Of a stretch of DNA of 64,000 nucleotides, positions 24,721 through 38,060 are shown piece by piece. The stretch is from NCBI GenBank assembly GCA_003991915.1, contig RQTK01000155.1, forward strand, positions 454,245-518,244. Reading direction: 5' to 3'. The position numbers and the translations under genes are program-made. Source of the DNA: Elysia chlorotica (taxonomy: Eukaryota; Mollusca; Gastropoda; Plakobranchidae). Position 1 is the stretch's first letter, and each line of letters starts with the position of its first letter. A model generated the notes under the pieces. The model had not been told where the DNA came from and searched no databases. It saw only the letters and a program-made list of their open reading frames with translations.

Positions 24721-24842
24721 CGAGCAGCAGTCTCTGAATCTCTGAGCATCTGTAGGGGTGGCGAAGTTGAGACCCCACTCGCACCGCCCCGCCGTGTCTC
24801 GCCAGTGGACGAAACATTCAGTGGCCGGACAGATGATTGTTC
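24721..24842 (-). CDS. sif: SIF exon 3: second half of EVH1/WH1 domain
   Basis: This exon is 122 nt, encodes residues 93 (part) to 133 and ends in phase 0. The acceptor is CCATCTCCAG|GA and the donor TCG|GTGAGT. The first two bases complete Gly93, giving QPGT across the junction. ECFVHWRD and WGLNFATPTDAQRF are the hallmark end of an EVH1 domain (Ena: FHQWRD..YGLNFSS..DAENF). Phe103 would be the third residue of the aromatic patch. Four or five cysteines in 40 residues are more than in Ena/VASP. The exon closes the domain with FRDCCS, next to the RKASS segment of exon 4. It is too short for ordinary ORF calling and was found from its motif and splice sites. Confidence 0.92.
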
Positions 24843-25295
24843 CTGGAGATGGGAAATATAACGTTGTTGAAGTGATTGATTTATCATGAATTGTGTGGTT
24901 GGTTATAGTTTAGTTTATTGGATGGTTGAATAATTGCTTGCTTGATGAATTATAGACTGTTAGATCGATTGGTCAATTGGGCAGAAGATATAATTATCGT
25001 TTTTTAAATTATTGATTTACTGCCTCATTTGGTTGGTAGGTTGGTTTATTGAATTATATCATGTATTTAATTCTTCATAAATTTTTTGTTTATTTTGTTT
25101 AGCTACTTCTTTATGTTTTTTTATTTATTAATTATTTGTTATGTTAAAGTGGTATCTTGTTTGTTGACTAATACAGTAATTAATATCAGCTGCCCAACAT
25201 ATGGTGCAGTGTGTGTCTCACAACTGTCAATTGATCTTTTCTTAACACCTCGCCTTCACTTACTTGCCTTCTACTACAGAATGATTCTTCCACAC

Positions 25296-25365
25296 TTTAG
25301 AATTGAACCGAAATGAGTAAATGACTTGTGGAATTACCAACTGAGCTATCTGCTAAGGACTCTCT
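25296..25365 (-). mobile_element. tRNA-derived SINE head (family B)
   Basis: The minus strand has TAGCTCAGTTGG (25337-25348, perfect A box) and GGTTCAATTCT (25299-25309, near-perfect B box) at tRNA-like spacing. Confidence 0.6.
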
Positions 25366-25519
25366 TTCTCATTATAAAATAACTTCACCAGACTGACTAT
25401 GATGTTTTCGATTGAATCAAAGGTCATGATACAAGATCCGAAATGTGAACTATCTGTTTATATTTTGTCACTTGACGGCAATACAGTTAGCAAGACCTTT
25501 ATAACTTTTAAAATGGATA

Positions 25520-25620
25520 ACGCCGGGAGCGCACTCAGTTAAAACTCTGGACAGACGAACAGGGGGTCTGCTGTTCGAATATTAGCTGGTCCTTCGATCT
25601 CCGAGTTCATCGGAAAGTAC
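25520..25620 (+). mobile_element. tRNA-derived SINE head (family B), diverged
   Basis: CACTCAGTTAAAACTCTGG, GACAGACGAACAGGGGGTC and TGTTCGAATATTAGCTGG match the order of heads at 30.05 and 45.65 kb. Confidence 0.5.
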
Positions 25621-26049
25621 ACGTAAGACTCATTAGTGATAACAGTACTTTCTATATGAACCAAAAACAAGCAAGCACCTAATGACGTACATATTTTTTT
25701 AAATAAATTCCAAATACTAATGCAGTTCACTGTCATATTTCCCGACAGACACCATTTCTTTATCAGCCCGCGGTCTGACTTCGATATTTCCCACAGGACC
25801 ACTAAAGTTCTTCCCCCCTATACTTTAAATCCGAATAATTCTCTCCCTTTGACTGTGTGGAGCCTGGAGACCTATTTTTAAATGCCCAGGCCGGCGTCGT
25901 GTTCAACTGGTGGAAATTGATTTTTCAGCAGGCGAGTAGAAGGAATTATTACTTCCTTCCTTCACGAGTTTTTAACTTCCCCCTCTGTGTGAATTTCCTC
26001 TCCCCGGTCGGACGGGCTAAGCCGGGAGGAGGGCGAGAGGGGCACGGCT

Positions 26050-26300
26050 GAGAAAGACCCTCAGAGCAGAGCTAGACGCAGGCGATAGACTGATTTGGTC
26101 ACCTCTCCTCCTTGAAGTTACTTTTTTCCTGCTCGTGCTTCCTCTTAACCCGTCGCTCTAGACTGTTTACCTAATTTCTTTTTACCGTTTTCATTTTTTG
26201 TTATTTGTCGTTTTTGCTTCCTTTGCCTTTTATTGCTCTGCTTTGCGTCAGCGATTTTTCCCGATTAAAAACCGCAGCAGAGTTTAAGAATAGAGGGCGG
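26050..26300 (+). repeat. Local duplication, copy 1
   Basis: GGCGATAGACTGAT, TTTTTTCCTGCTC, GTTTACCTAATTTC and CCGCAGCAGAGTTTAA recur in the same order in the diverged segment 26925-28050. Confidence 0.65.
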
Positions 26301-26924
26301 CAGAGGGAACATCCCTCATGTGCATTGCAAAACCATGCACCGTTGTAATAATTATGCTTATCTGCCAACCAATTTGTTTGTTTGATATTTTATTCGATTG
26401 CCCATTACTCTTTGCGATAAATACTTTAATTACTTTAAAAAAATCAACTGCCTTATCTACAACTCAGAAAAATTTCAATGAAAATAGACGGATAATTAGA
26501 TTAGCAGGGCGTCAGCGTTTTTTCTATATTCAAACCCGCAAACCGGAAACAACTAAAAAAAAGAGGGAGGGGTGCGTCCATATTATTCGTTACATTGTTA
26601 ATTTATCAATAATTCTACGCGCATCCCGGGTTTTTATTCATAAAGCAATTACAGTCTAAAATCTAATGTTCGTTTAAATGAAAACTACCATTAATTTATG
26701 TATATTTTTGTGTTTGTGGTTTTAATAAAAACAATAAGCAGGACAATTTTGATAACTGCAAATTTTATAGTACAGCTTAATATAGAAAACTATTTTTTTC
26801 TTCATGGCAATTCAAAAAAAAAAGAAAAATCACATAAAGAGAAATGTTTATGAATAGAGAGATAGAGAGGACTCGGCAACAAGCTCTCTCAGGCCGGCCC
26901 GGTCAGACAGAGGGAGACAGGACT

Positions 26925-28055
<1,131 letters not shown>

Positions 28056-28781
28056 TTAGGTCCGGCGGTATTGCATAACATCTGCATTTTATTGTGTTTA
28101 TTTATCGTGTTATTTGTTTATTTACCATTTATTCAATATCCAATGCAATAACACTAATTCAAAATGCTCTCGACTAAAAAGATGCGGAACGATAATTGTT
28201 TGTTTTTTCTGTTTTGTTTTTTTCGGTTTCTTTTTGTTTTGTTTTTAATGAAGATGGTAGATAGAACAGGGGTGGTTTTTTTTAGTTTGTTAAAATTTTC
28301 ATTTTAAAAAGTTAAAATAGTTAATACAAACATTTTAAATTCTGTCCACATGTTACTCTCTGCTTCTTTCGTGTGTTTTTTTTTTCTATGTTTTGTTTAT
28401 TCCGGTTTAAAAAAATTCTAAGGGAGGATAGGGGATCTCAAAGCACTTATACTAACAAAGGTTTATTTACAGTGTTTTGGTGCGTTTCCATAAGTGATAG
28501 AGTTCTTTTTATCCATGCCTTGAAATGTTTGATGCTTTTTTTTTTTTAAAGATTTTAACTTACGGAACTTCTTGGCTTTGTGCTATCAGCAGGGTATTGT
28601 TCGCAGCATTAATCAGAGCATCTAACATCTTATTATGTTGTTATCTTGTTTCACTTATATAGACGGTTACTTTAACTCATTGTTCCTTGATGCAAGGCGG
28701 TTTCTAAAAAGTATCATCCCATTCCACCCATTTTGCCCCGACCTTTCCTATTGGTGCATGTACCACTGTTTCAGAACTCAC

Positions 28782-28963
28782 CTGGCTGGGAGATGCAAAC
28801 ATCGAAGATCTTCTCCACTTGTCTGTTGTAGGCAGTCACGTGAAACACGGTGGTGGGCGTGTCTTCGATGCACGAAATGTTGACCGGAACTACGTCATCC
28901 GACACGCGTTCCCAGCGCATGTATTCTCCGTCGCCATGGACACGAAATACATCCGCCCACAAC
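28782..28963 (-). CDS. sif: SIF exon 2: first half of EVH1/WH1 domain
   Basis: This exon is 182 nt, starts in phase 2 and ends in phase 1, and encodes residues 32 (part) to 92 plus one base. The acceptor is TTTTTTTCCTAG|G and the donor CAG|GTGAGT. It covers the first strands of the EVH1 fold. The segment VFRVHGDGEYMRWERVS aligns with the VMVYDD..KRWVPSG region of Ena/VASP and places Phe38 and Trp49 in the first two aromatic positions of the proline-binding patch. The middle part (VNISCIEDTP..VFHVTAYN) resembles fly SIF much more than Ena, Homer or Spred. A truncated SINE tail lies about 50 bp upstream of the acceptor. The start is set by the splice site, not by an ATG. Confidence 0.92.
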
Positions 28964-29011
28964 CTAGGAAAAAAACGGAAAGAAAATAATAGTCATTCTT
29001 CTGGGCGAGTA

Positions 29012-29080
29012 GAATTGTCAGACCCTGGTATTGGACACGTCCGCAATACAACCTAGTTACCGATATTGGACGCTTAAAAA
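29012..29080 (+). mobile_element. SINE family A, 3' tail fragment beside exon 2
   Basis: ATTGTCAGACCCTGGTATTGG, ACACGTCCGCAATA and ATATTGGACGCTTAAA follow the order of the tail at 42.32-42.39 kb, with changes. It lies about 50 bp upstream of the exon 2 acceptor. Confidence 0.65.
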
Positions 29081-29119
29081 ATACCTAAGCAACCATAACC
29101 AAACTTTTTTTGGGAATAA

Positions 29120-29378
29120 TGAGCGAATTGGCGTAAGTGGTACCCCAATCGAAAGTCCACGGTGGTTTGAAATCCAGGATTGAACTAAATCTATTTGTCT
29201 AATTTTGTCTTCTACTGGTTGGACGGTGTGAGTTTAATGTGACCGGCCAAGACAGAAGTCCTGGTATTCCCGCACTGTCTCTGTGTGACACCACATAATA
29301 TCTTCAGGTCTCAGTCTTGGGACCCTTCCACAATATAACCTTGTTGCTGACTTTGGGCGTTGAGAAACCAACAACTCA
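29120..29378 (+). mobile_element. SINE family A, nearly full-length diverged copy
   Basis: A decayed head with a B-box-like GGTTTGAAATCC is followed by TGGTTGGACGGTGTGAG, GTGACCGGCCAAGACAGAAG, CCGCACTGTCTC, CAGTCTTGGGACCC and GGGCGTTGAGAAACCAAC. The order is the same as in the 42.2-kb copy. Confidence 0.75.
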
Positions 29379-30041
29379 GGCACTTCTTTAGGAATCTGTT
29401 TTGACAGAATCACAGTGACCAGGGTCAGTCAGTGCTGAGGCTAGCCAGCAAGAGGTTCAACATTTGAGGCTTGCAACAAGAATGGTTTTCAGAAATCGTA
29501 AGAGACGCGCGAGAGACTATGTTTTTCGACTTAATTATGCTCATTCGATATGAGACTATGTTACAGGTCAGCATTTACTTACACAATAATGAATGGTTAT
29601 ATTCGCTAAAGTATGTAAAGACAGTAGAAAATTTATGTCTTGATGTAACACTTTTTTAAATGTTCTTTGTTTTTTAATTCAAATAGGTGACTGTTTTGTC
29701 ATACTTATATTATTCCATATCGTTGATATGAATAAAACTGTAGACATTTTTTAGAAAAAATGCCATGGAGAAGTCAACGAAGTTTGTTTGGGTTGAGATG
29801 TACTTCACAGAAACTAGAAAACAGACGGGCCCATTAAGTGCACGTGTATAGCAAGACTAAGAAATTGGCATCAGTTCAATTGAATCAAATCATGTCTAAC
29901 CGAGACATGAACAAGCCCGGGGCTCTCATTTTTGCTGATTACTTGGACATCGGTTTTGTGATTTTTTTTTAGAAAAAGGGTAAAATACGAGGCCCTCAAA
30001 GCGTTTGGAAAAAGGGGAAGAAACGTGGCGCTCAAAGCGGG

Positions 30042-30125
30042 GACGCCGGTAGATCAGTCGGTTTGAGCTCAGGACTGACGAGTAGGAGGTCTAATGTTCG
30101 ATTCTCAACAGGTACCTTTGGCTAA
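30042..30125 (+). mobile_element. tRNA-derived SINE head (family B)
   Basis: TAGATCAGTCGG (A box) and TGTTCGATTCT (30094-30104, B box) at tRNA-like spacing, with the family's GGACTGACGAGTAGGAGGTC between them. Confidence 0.6.
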
Positions 30126-30294
30126 AGAATTTAACACTAATGTAAAGATAACAGGCCTTGAATCTTTTTTTTTTCAACAGTTTACATACCACTGTGCACA
30201 AGCTGATTTATTATAAATTAGTGGACAATGTAAAGGATAAAAAGTAATCTTTATTAATTTTACGTCCTCAAGCGTTTTCAAAGAATATTATAGA

Positions 30295-30372
30295 GAGGAA
30301 AGATTCGAACCCCGATCCTTACTGCTCGACAGTGCAGAACACTACCAACTGAGCTATTTTGTCACTTGTGGA
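30295..30372 (-). mobile_element. tRNA-derived SINE head (family B), inverted to its neighbour
   Basis: The minus strand has a perfect A box TAGCTCAGTTGG (30345-30356) and B box GGTTCGAATCT (30301-30311). It faces the plus-strand head about 170 bp away. Confidence 0.6.
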
Positions 30373-32682
30373 GAACGTTTGGGGGTATCTATATTAATAC
30401 TGCAATGTAAATAAATAATTACTCATGTTGAAGCCCAGAAGAAATCTTATTTGATTCTATCAGATTTAGCAGAAGCAGCCAAATGTCTGATTGCATTTGT
30501 AGATTGGCCTTCATGTTTTATTAGCTCCGTGCTCGGTCATAAAGGACGCAGCACTCACAGCATTGATCTGGACACCCCAAACCAGGCGTATTAGCTCGCC
30601 CTGATAACTGAAGAAGCAATCTATGTTGAGATGGGGAAATATCACACTTTATTTATCACTCGATCTCTCCAGTATTTGATCAATGATGAGAATAGTTATA
30701 TCCATTGGGTATCCAAATTGTTGTTTTTATCTCAGTTTTATCTCAGTTATGTTAGTTTCCCCCTCTCTCATTCTATGATTAAGAGTAACATCCTTTTAGC
30801 ATGTGTTTTTTAAACATAGCATCACAAATTCTTCTGCATTGAGCATCACAATCTTTTAAAAGGTTATTATTCATTTTATGATTAATATCTGAGATTGGTG
30901 GTTTCTTCAACATTTTGAAGACATCTGAACACTCTATTCGACATTCAGGCACCATAAGAACTGGTATATTAAAGCTCAACGCTCAGAAACAATACGCAAA
31001 ACTCGTTCTTCTTCTTAATAATTTTTATTAGCTTCATTGTGTGCATCGAAGGAACTAAAAAAATATCTGTTATAGTAAAGAAAAAAACTTTTAAAGTTTT
31101 AATGAATAAATGCAATTATTAAACTATCATTGGTCTTTTGAAAGTTATATCCCTTGGTATCAGACTTGAAAACGGCTGACTATTTTGAGGGTAACATTAA
31201 TAGTATGACTAGAACATCGCTAAAACAAAAGATCATTTTTTCCACCACAAAAAACGCATTACCCAGACAAAAACAAAAAAGAATTGATTAGTATTGGATT
31301 GGAAAACATTGGAATTGTTCTTCCCAACTCGCAATCACCAATATACACCCATATGTACGAGAAATAAAGCGCTAAAATACGATTGAGGAACATGGCATTG
31401 TTTTAAATTAACGCATTACCAAAGGAGATCAATACGAACACTCGTATTTGAATTGTATTGTTTTGATGCAATATTGGATTGATTAGTAAAGGCTTACAGT
31501 TATAACTTATTTAACTTATTTAAATAAAACCATTCCCTGAGTGCAACACTCGCAAAAAAGAACTAAACAGGCAAGTTTTTCTTCCGCAATTTTGTTTAAT
31601 CTACAGGAGCCATCTGCTCAAAAGAGACAATTCAAACCGACGTATGTTCGATTCGAGTACAGTGGACGCTCTTCAGCAACATTGAAGCAGAACTAACAAC
31701 TTTAGACGCGGGTATCTTCCTGTACGCAGAGCCGCACAAATTTAGGCAAGTAATCGAAGTAAAATGGGTGTCTGAAATTGTAACAAAAAATTGCCTCGGA
31801 TTTCGAGTCAAAATGACACACAAAAACTAACAAAACAAAACAAAAAAGAGCAACCGTAAAAAAGCACCAAAAAACGAAAACCGATGCAACAGTAATATTT
31901 TTTCAAAGACAATTAAATTTCCTCACCTTTCTTTATGAAGGTGACAATAGAATAAATGAACCATAAAAACATTATCACCACGCATCATCTTCAGTTAAAA
32001 AAAGATCTCATAAACAAATGTACAGGCAACGCTTGAAGCCCACTAGAAAAGCAAAGCGTCTACATCAGATTGCACATCATAAAGACTTCATAATTATTTT
32101 CTGGTTTGCACGTTTAATTCCGGACAAATCTCTTGTAATTTGTTACACAGCGCAGCCGATTCTCAATTGCTCATGCTATTGTTGTATCTTTCCTTAAAAA
32201 AAAAGATAATCTGACCATGCATGTATCTTTGAATAATAGTTCAGATGTTTTTAATTTTGTTTTGGAAACAGCCCTATAAATATTGGTTTCTAGCATAGAA
32301 AAAAATAAGAAAGAAAGAAAAACAAGCCAAATTAATTTGAATGCAATGATATATGAGCACATTGAAAAAAATGCATTGATTAAAAGTAAACAGAAATAAT
32401 ACATGCAATGATTATATTTACGCGAGGACATTAACAGAAAATAGAGGAGAGAAAATCACATGTAATCATAGCTAGAAATAGCTGATTTTGAAGCAGTAAA
32501 TAAGATATATTTAAAAAAGCTAACTTTCTTTAAAAAATAGAAACAAAAGATGTAGGACAAACCGGAGAAGATTTTAAAAATACATAGACATTTTAAATCC
32601 AATAAGAAAGAGGTCAGGTGGACAAAAATTGTAAAGACAGCCAGTTTAAAGGGTAGATCGAGACATATTTATCAGCAGCATT

Positions 32683-32731
<49 letters not shown>

Positions 32732-32773
32732 GCAGCAGAAACAACGACAACAACAACAACAACAACAACAACA
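32683..32773. repeat. (CAA)n tract
   Basis: About 90 bp of CAA with CGA and CAG variants in the middle. Confidence 0.92.
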
Positions 32774-32930
32774 AGAATGTTTACTTATTTTTTTCCTTCA
32801 CATATTTCCTTTTATCGTAACAATCATTTCGAGAACCTATGGTATTATATTTTAAGCACCTATGTAAACACGCTTCTACTCAGTCCATGAAAACATACGT
32901 ACATTTCATGGCGCGCATCCTATTTATGAT

Positions 32931-33003
32931 CTAGGCGGTTGTAACATTCATAAGGCTTTGCTTCACTAGGCGGTTGTAACATTCATAAGGCGTTGCTTCT
33001 AAA
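32931..33003 (+). repeat. Tandem duplication, unit about 36 bp
   Basis: CTAGGCGGTTGTAACATTC followed by ATAAGGC(T/G)TTGCTTC occurs twice in a row. Confidence 0.85.
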
Positions 33004-34554
33004 GTAATAGATTGTATATTGGGTTGTCATCGAAAGTTTATTCTAGTGGGGATCAAACTCTAATAAGTTCCTACATCGCGCCTAGGCTATTTTAGAAATT
33101 TAGAACTTGAACTACTCGCACTAAAAATTCTGTAAGTAAATATATCGATTCCAGTGCTGATTTCTAAATCAATAACAGGTTGTGACGCTAATCGCAGTAA
33201 AAGAGCTGTATTTATTTTCAGTCGTGGATACAACAAAAGCGGTCTTGTCATTAACGACGTGGTTATAAATCTGTGGTATTAGTTTTGTATTTTATTGAAG
33301 GTTATGTATTTGCAAAACACTCTATAAAATTTTCAAATCATGAATATTGTAACCGAGTGTAAAAACCGACGGTGGCGGCTATATGGTTTTAAATTATAGT
33401 CTTAATATTTGGAGATCCTGTAGTTACACATTAGTCTATGGTCGGATAAAACCATCAGTTTTAATGTAGCCTACTGTCTCAAGGAAGACCCTAGACGGTG
33501 AAAGAACAACCATGGAGCGAGAAAACTGAGCATTAGCCCGTCACTTTATACTAATAAAAACAAATAAAATCTCCGAACTTTGAAATAAAATTAATGTAAA
33601 TCTAAATTTGAAAGGTACAAGAAATTCAGGCAATTAAAATAATGAAGAAAATCACATATGTTTAAGTAACCCTAAAACATAGTTACAATATATGTACCTC
33701 TTTTAAAAGTCAAAATCAGGATAATAAGTTATTAAACTGTAAACGTTGTATTCCGTGTACTTTGGTAAGAGCTGGCAATAAAATAAACCATTAAAGATTA
33801 CACGTTGGTCATAGAAGTGTAAGAAAATGTCTTTACATGGGGGTTTTTTTTCAATGAAAGGTTGGCGCCTTTGCGCAACTGACTAAATTATTATGCATAT
33901 AGTTTTCATCAATTTAATTTTTGTAAATTTGATATCACTCCCATGGCACTGCACAAATGCCTTACCCAATACCTTTTAAAAGCTTCTGTTTGATTGCATA
34001 GTTAAAACAAAAAACTCAGCAGGTGAATTCAATCATCCGATTACTTTCATTGTTGAAGTATGCAAGCAAAATATTTTAAGGCCCGATTTTCATTGTTCCT
34101 CAAATTTGGACACTCATTCAAACAATCTGCATCTCTTTAAAAATGTTGATGGATTTGTCGGAAGTCTAGATCTTTGAACGTATCTTCAATTTTGTAAATA
34201 TTTTACTTAGTGAACTGGTCCTTTAAATTTTCTTCTTTTTTATATTAACAATTATTCGGCTCAGTTGCAAAATGACCTATTTCATGTCTACAATACTCAA
34301 AATGTTTAGTGCTTTAGAATTGAAATAGGACATTATGCATCATTACTGTGGCGAAGAAATGTCCAATGTAAAGGTATTTCTTATTTCACATAGAAAAAGT
34401 TCTGATTCAGAAGCAACAACAAAATATTACTAAAATACTAGATTTGAGAATCTGGCATAGGTCATGAAACCCACTTATATGTCTTGCCAAAAAGAAGCAA
34501 AAGAGAATTACAAGAGAAGAAAAAAAATTAAAAGAGTATTCTTTAATTAGTTCT

Positions 34555-34605
34555 ACTTTCCCATCTACTGGTGTTACCCAAGGCGCCAGCTGAGATTCCA
34601 CGAAT
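34555..34605 (-). mobile_element. SINE family B fragment
   Basis: The minus strand reads GGAATCTCAGCTGGCGCC then TTGGGTAACACC, matching the B-box end of this family. It lies next to a family A tail at 34631-34660 (plus). Confidence 0.45.
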
Positions 34606-34630
34606 GGAGGAACTCGCACTTCCAGCCCAC

Positions 34631-34660
34631 AGGTGCTGCTGTTGGACGTTAAACCAACCC
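34631..34660 (+). mobile_element. SINE family A, terminal tail fragment
   Basis: GCTGTTGGACGTTAAACCAA matches the last 20 bases before the pentamer tail of the 42.4-kb SINE. Confidence 0.6.
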
Positions 34661-34728
34661 ATCCAGCCCACAGAGCTAAGACCTAATGTTGCCGATTGAG
34701 CTTTCGGTCCTGCCGTTTCTCTCGGCCC

Positions 34729-34764
34729 CTCCCCCCCCCCCCCCCCCCCCCCCCACACACACAC
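34729..34764. repeat. Poly-C run then (CA)n
   Basis: About 25 consecutive C are followed by a short CA repeat. This is an unstable tract and its length is likely unreliable. Confidence 0.9.
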
Positions 34765-35305
34765 AAGTGGGAAAAACAAAACAGAGAGGCTATGAGTAAG
34801 AATCTCACTCTTGAATTAAAATAGTCCAACTCAGATAAATCTAGGGATCTAAACGATCAGTCATTCTGTCGTGAACTAGCTAAAAATATCCACACCATGA
34901 ACTCTTGTCAGTAGACGCAGCTGCTGCCCAGGACTTTCCTTACATTATTATATAGATCTATCTTTACTTTCCAATTAAAGTCATCAGTCTTATACTATGG
35001 ATTTATTTTTGAGAAACGCAACATCCTGCTTTTTTTGTCATTGTTGTACTGTTTTTTTTTAATGAAGTTATTAAGTGTAAGTAAAAATATGGCACACATC
35101 TGATATTTGTAAAGGTGAAAGAGAGTCAGTAAGAGGTATGTAGACAAAAAAGAACAAGAGGCGTTTATGGCAGACAAGCGGATAGACCGAGAGGGAGACA
35201 GGCAGTCAGGGACGAGACACTCAGTCTAAAAGAGTGAAAAAGATGGCGATAGAGAAGCGAAGAGATACAGAGAAAATAGAAAACGAGGATAAAATATCAA
35301 AGAAA

Positions 35306-35736
35306 TAATAGGCTCTAAAGGACACGGGCGCTATATATTGTTTGAATAATTGTTTCCTGTTAAGAACATATATATCGTCAGTTAACATCGATGATTCTAT
35401 CTGATGTGTTCTTGCTATATCTAAAACTGTATTGCCAGAAAAATCATAGTTTGAATAATAATAGTATTTTAAACGAATATTTTTTACATATCGATTTAAT
35501 TGAATATTCGCAGATTGTTAAGAGTAATAGGCTCTAAAGGACACGGGCGCTATATATTGTTTGAATAATTGTTTCCTGTTAAGAACATATATATCGTCAG
35601 TTAACATCGATGATTCTATCTGATGTGTTCTTGCTATATCTAAAACTGTATTGCCAGAAAAATCATAGTTTGAATAATAATAGTATTTTAAACGAATATT
35701 TTTTACATATCGATTTAATTGAATATTCGCAGATTG
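35306..35736. repeat. Perfect 212-bp tandem duplication
   Basis: Positions 35306-35517 and 35525-35736 read as identical by eye, offset by 219 bp with 7 bp between. The outer flanks differ. It is either a very recent duplication or an assembly artefact. Confidence 0.9.
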
Positions 35737-35835
35737 AACATGAGTATTCAAATTGAATTGCATGCCTACAGACTGACTCAAATTAATAGTGGAACATGTA
35801 GGGAAGTTTAGGAATGGAACATTATGATTGACCAT
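35518..35835 (-). CDS. Unrecognised 105-codon open reading frame
   Basis: An intact frame on the same strand as sif, inside its intron 1. It opens at an ATG at 35835 and stops in the 7-bp gap between the two duplicated blocks, so its last 70 or so codons lie within one repeat unit. The peptide is Asn/Tyr/Ile-rich, with SGNTVLDIARTHQIESSM as its only distinctive segment (faintly ankyrin-like). There is no signal peptide or membrane span. Base composition matches the AT-rich intron and not the GC-rich sif exons, so it may be chance or part of an unrecognised old repeat. I do not recognise a family. Confidence 0.2.
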   Translation of the reverse strand: MVNHNVPFLNFPTCSTINLSQSVGMQFNLNTHVQSANIQLNRYVKNIRLKYYYYSNYDFSGNTVLDIARTHQIESSMLTDDIYVLNRKQLFKQYIAPVSFRAYYS

Positions 35836-35917
35836 TTATCTTGTAGTTAAAATATATAAAAAAAAAAGAATTACTTCTCACCCTTTTTTATAATTATGGA
35901 TTACTATGACCATCTCT

Positions 35918-36215
35918 GCAATACAATCAGAGCCCAAAAAACATTAAAGACATAGTAAAGCTTGCAGAAAAACTGACATGGAAATGGGCTGGTCATAGCC
36001 AGAGTTGGACAGGTTGACTGAGAGAATAACAGAGTGGCAGCCAAGAAACGGAAGAAGATCAAGAGGAAGACAAGCAAGAAGGTGGCCAGATGATATAGCA
36101 AGAGAAAAAGGGGTTCTATGGAGCAGATTAGCTAGAGATGGAGAAAGATGGAGATGTGATTCGGGTTACATCATGCAGTGGATGGACAAAGCCTTAACAA
36201 GTAACAAGTAACAAG
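35918..36215 (+). mobile_element. 5'-truncated LINE with 13-bp target-site duplications
   Basis: The insert is flanked by identical TATGACCATCTCT at 35905-35917 and 36216-36228. It encodes the end of a non-LTR retrotransposon reverse transcriptase ORF. NIKDIVKLAEKLTWKWAGH is followed, after a frame change near 36010, by DRLTERITEWQPRNG, RRSRGRQARRWPDDIA and a stop. The WKWAGH..R.TEWQPR..RSRGRQ..RW.DD pattern is typical of endonuclease/reverse-transcriptase LINE C-termini. The 3' end is three TAACAAG-type repeats (36195-36216). Only about 300 bp inserted, so it was dead on arrival. The exact clade is not certain. Confidence 0.88.
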
Positions 36216-37189
36216 TATGACCATCTCTAAATTACGACAAAAAACTCAGACGACATTGCGCATGATCATCGCTATCCACGAGTCTATCCGTGTTTTCCCG
36301 AGTTCCTCCGATTTTCTTCGGATCTCCACGAGTTTCTCTCATTCCCCAGAGACGCTGGCTAGTGATGAGATTTTGGTCCCCAATATCTACTTAGGCGAAC
36401 CTTGGGGAGTCGTGAGTGATAGATCCTTTGTTGCGTAACACATTGCGCCGGACAGGGTAGACCATCGCCCGTGTACGGGTACGTGGGATGTTGGTGACAT
36501 ATTGAGTGGCGTTGTTCTTAAACCGATACTTGAGTGGGTCAAAGTAACACAAGGGATGTTTAAAAGATTGGAAATACGGGAAAAACGTCTATGGAGATCG
36601 ATATAGAATATTGGTTAGTTTGTGGATCACAACAAATCGAATGTTTTTTGTAACTCTATTCAGTTACAATCGATTTCTTCGAGATATTAGTATCATTTAT
36701 TGCAGATTTACTTTTTCTAAAATGAAACGGCGGGAAACATGTATATTATATAAGAGAGTTTTATAAGCCTGATGCTCAGCATGCATCTTGCATATGATAA
36801 TTGAATTGGGTAACTTGAAAAACTATGTTTAAATAATTATCTGTAAAACAAAATAGGAAATTTCTTAGTAACACTTTTTTCATAAAAAATCTAGCGCTCT
36901 TAATTTTAGAACTTAAAGTCTCAATCAAAATTAATGGTTGATAAAAGCGTCAGATCTTTGACAAAAAATTATTTTGCCGCCATTTGTTTTGTTTTATCAT
37001 CTTAGTGAGTCTAACCGTTTCAGCTCCACATCGAGTTAAAGGCTCTAGGAATAACAATTGTCAATGCTTTGGGTCTAGATCTAAGTCTAGTTGCTATAAT
37101 AATTTATAGGTGGTCTAGAATGGTGTGATTCAGCCGAAACAATTTATAATCATGAAGTTTGAGGGATAAAAAAAAATGTATAGAAAGCC

Positions 37190-37280
37190 TGGCGCCAGAG
37201 TGCTTACTTTGTAAATAATTTAGTAAGTTGGAGGTTCGATTCTCAGCTGGCGCACTATATGGAGTCGCCCTCTCGTATAT
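37190..37280 (+). mobile_element. tRNA-derived SINE head (family B), diverged
   Basis: GGTTCGATTCTCAGCTGGCG (B box with family continuation) is clear. The A-box half is decayed. Confidence 0.5.
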
Positions 37281-37831
37281 ACATCTTCAGAAAATCTTAA
37301 TTGCTGTGGGTTGTATTACCAAACATTGAAATGTTGAGTATTATATAACTTTATTATTGAGCAACATCATTTTGATCAAAATTAGTTTACATTCATAAGC
37401 TTCCAAAGGCAATTGATCTACCTTATGAGCAATTTTAAAATCCACACACACTCACACCTATGCATAATATACTTTTATAATACATTGGGTAACAATGTTA
37501 CCTTTTCTAAAATGTAGCAAAGAAGTTTTCCTTTTTCCCCCTTCAACTGATTCTTTAAAAAAAATTACTTTTCTTCTTAATGTAGCTGTTTTCCCTGTTT
37601 GTACCCTAGAGCCTTTCAGAAGCCACCCAAGCCGTAAATCACGTAGTTTTTTCTGTCATTCTTTATTTCATGCAGACCTGCTCTTTCGGCGGAAATGAGT
37701 AATGTCCTTTTCCCATTTTGACCAGTATTCGCATCAAAGCAAGCGTAAATTTTCCCTCCAGCCGATATTCCTTCATCGGCATGTCGCATTTAGCTGCCAT
37801 ACTAAAAATAAAAAAGCAGAAAGAGAAAAAT

Positions 37832-37832
<1 letters not shown>

Positions 37833-37909
<77 letters not shown>

Positions 37910-37913
37910 TATC

Positions 37914-38001
<88 letters not shown>

Positions 38002-38060
38002 TAGATAGATAGATATGGAGGGAGATAATAAAACAGGCAGACAGACAGACAGACAGACAG
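37833..38060. repeat. (GATA)n then (CAGA)n tracts
   Basis: About 180 bp of GATA with a few ATATC interruptions are followed, 20 bp later, by six CAGA units. Confidence 0.95.
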
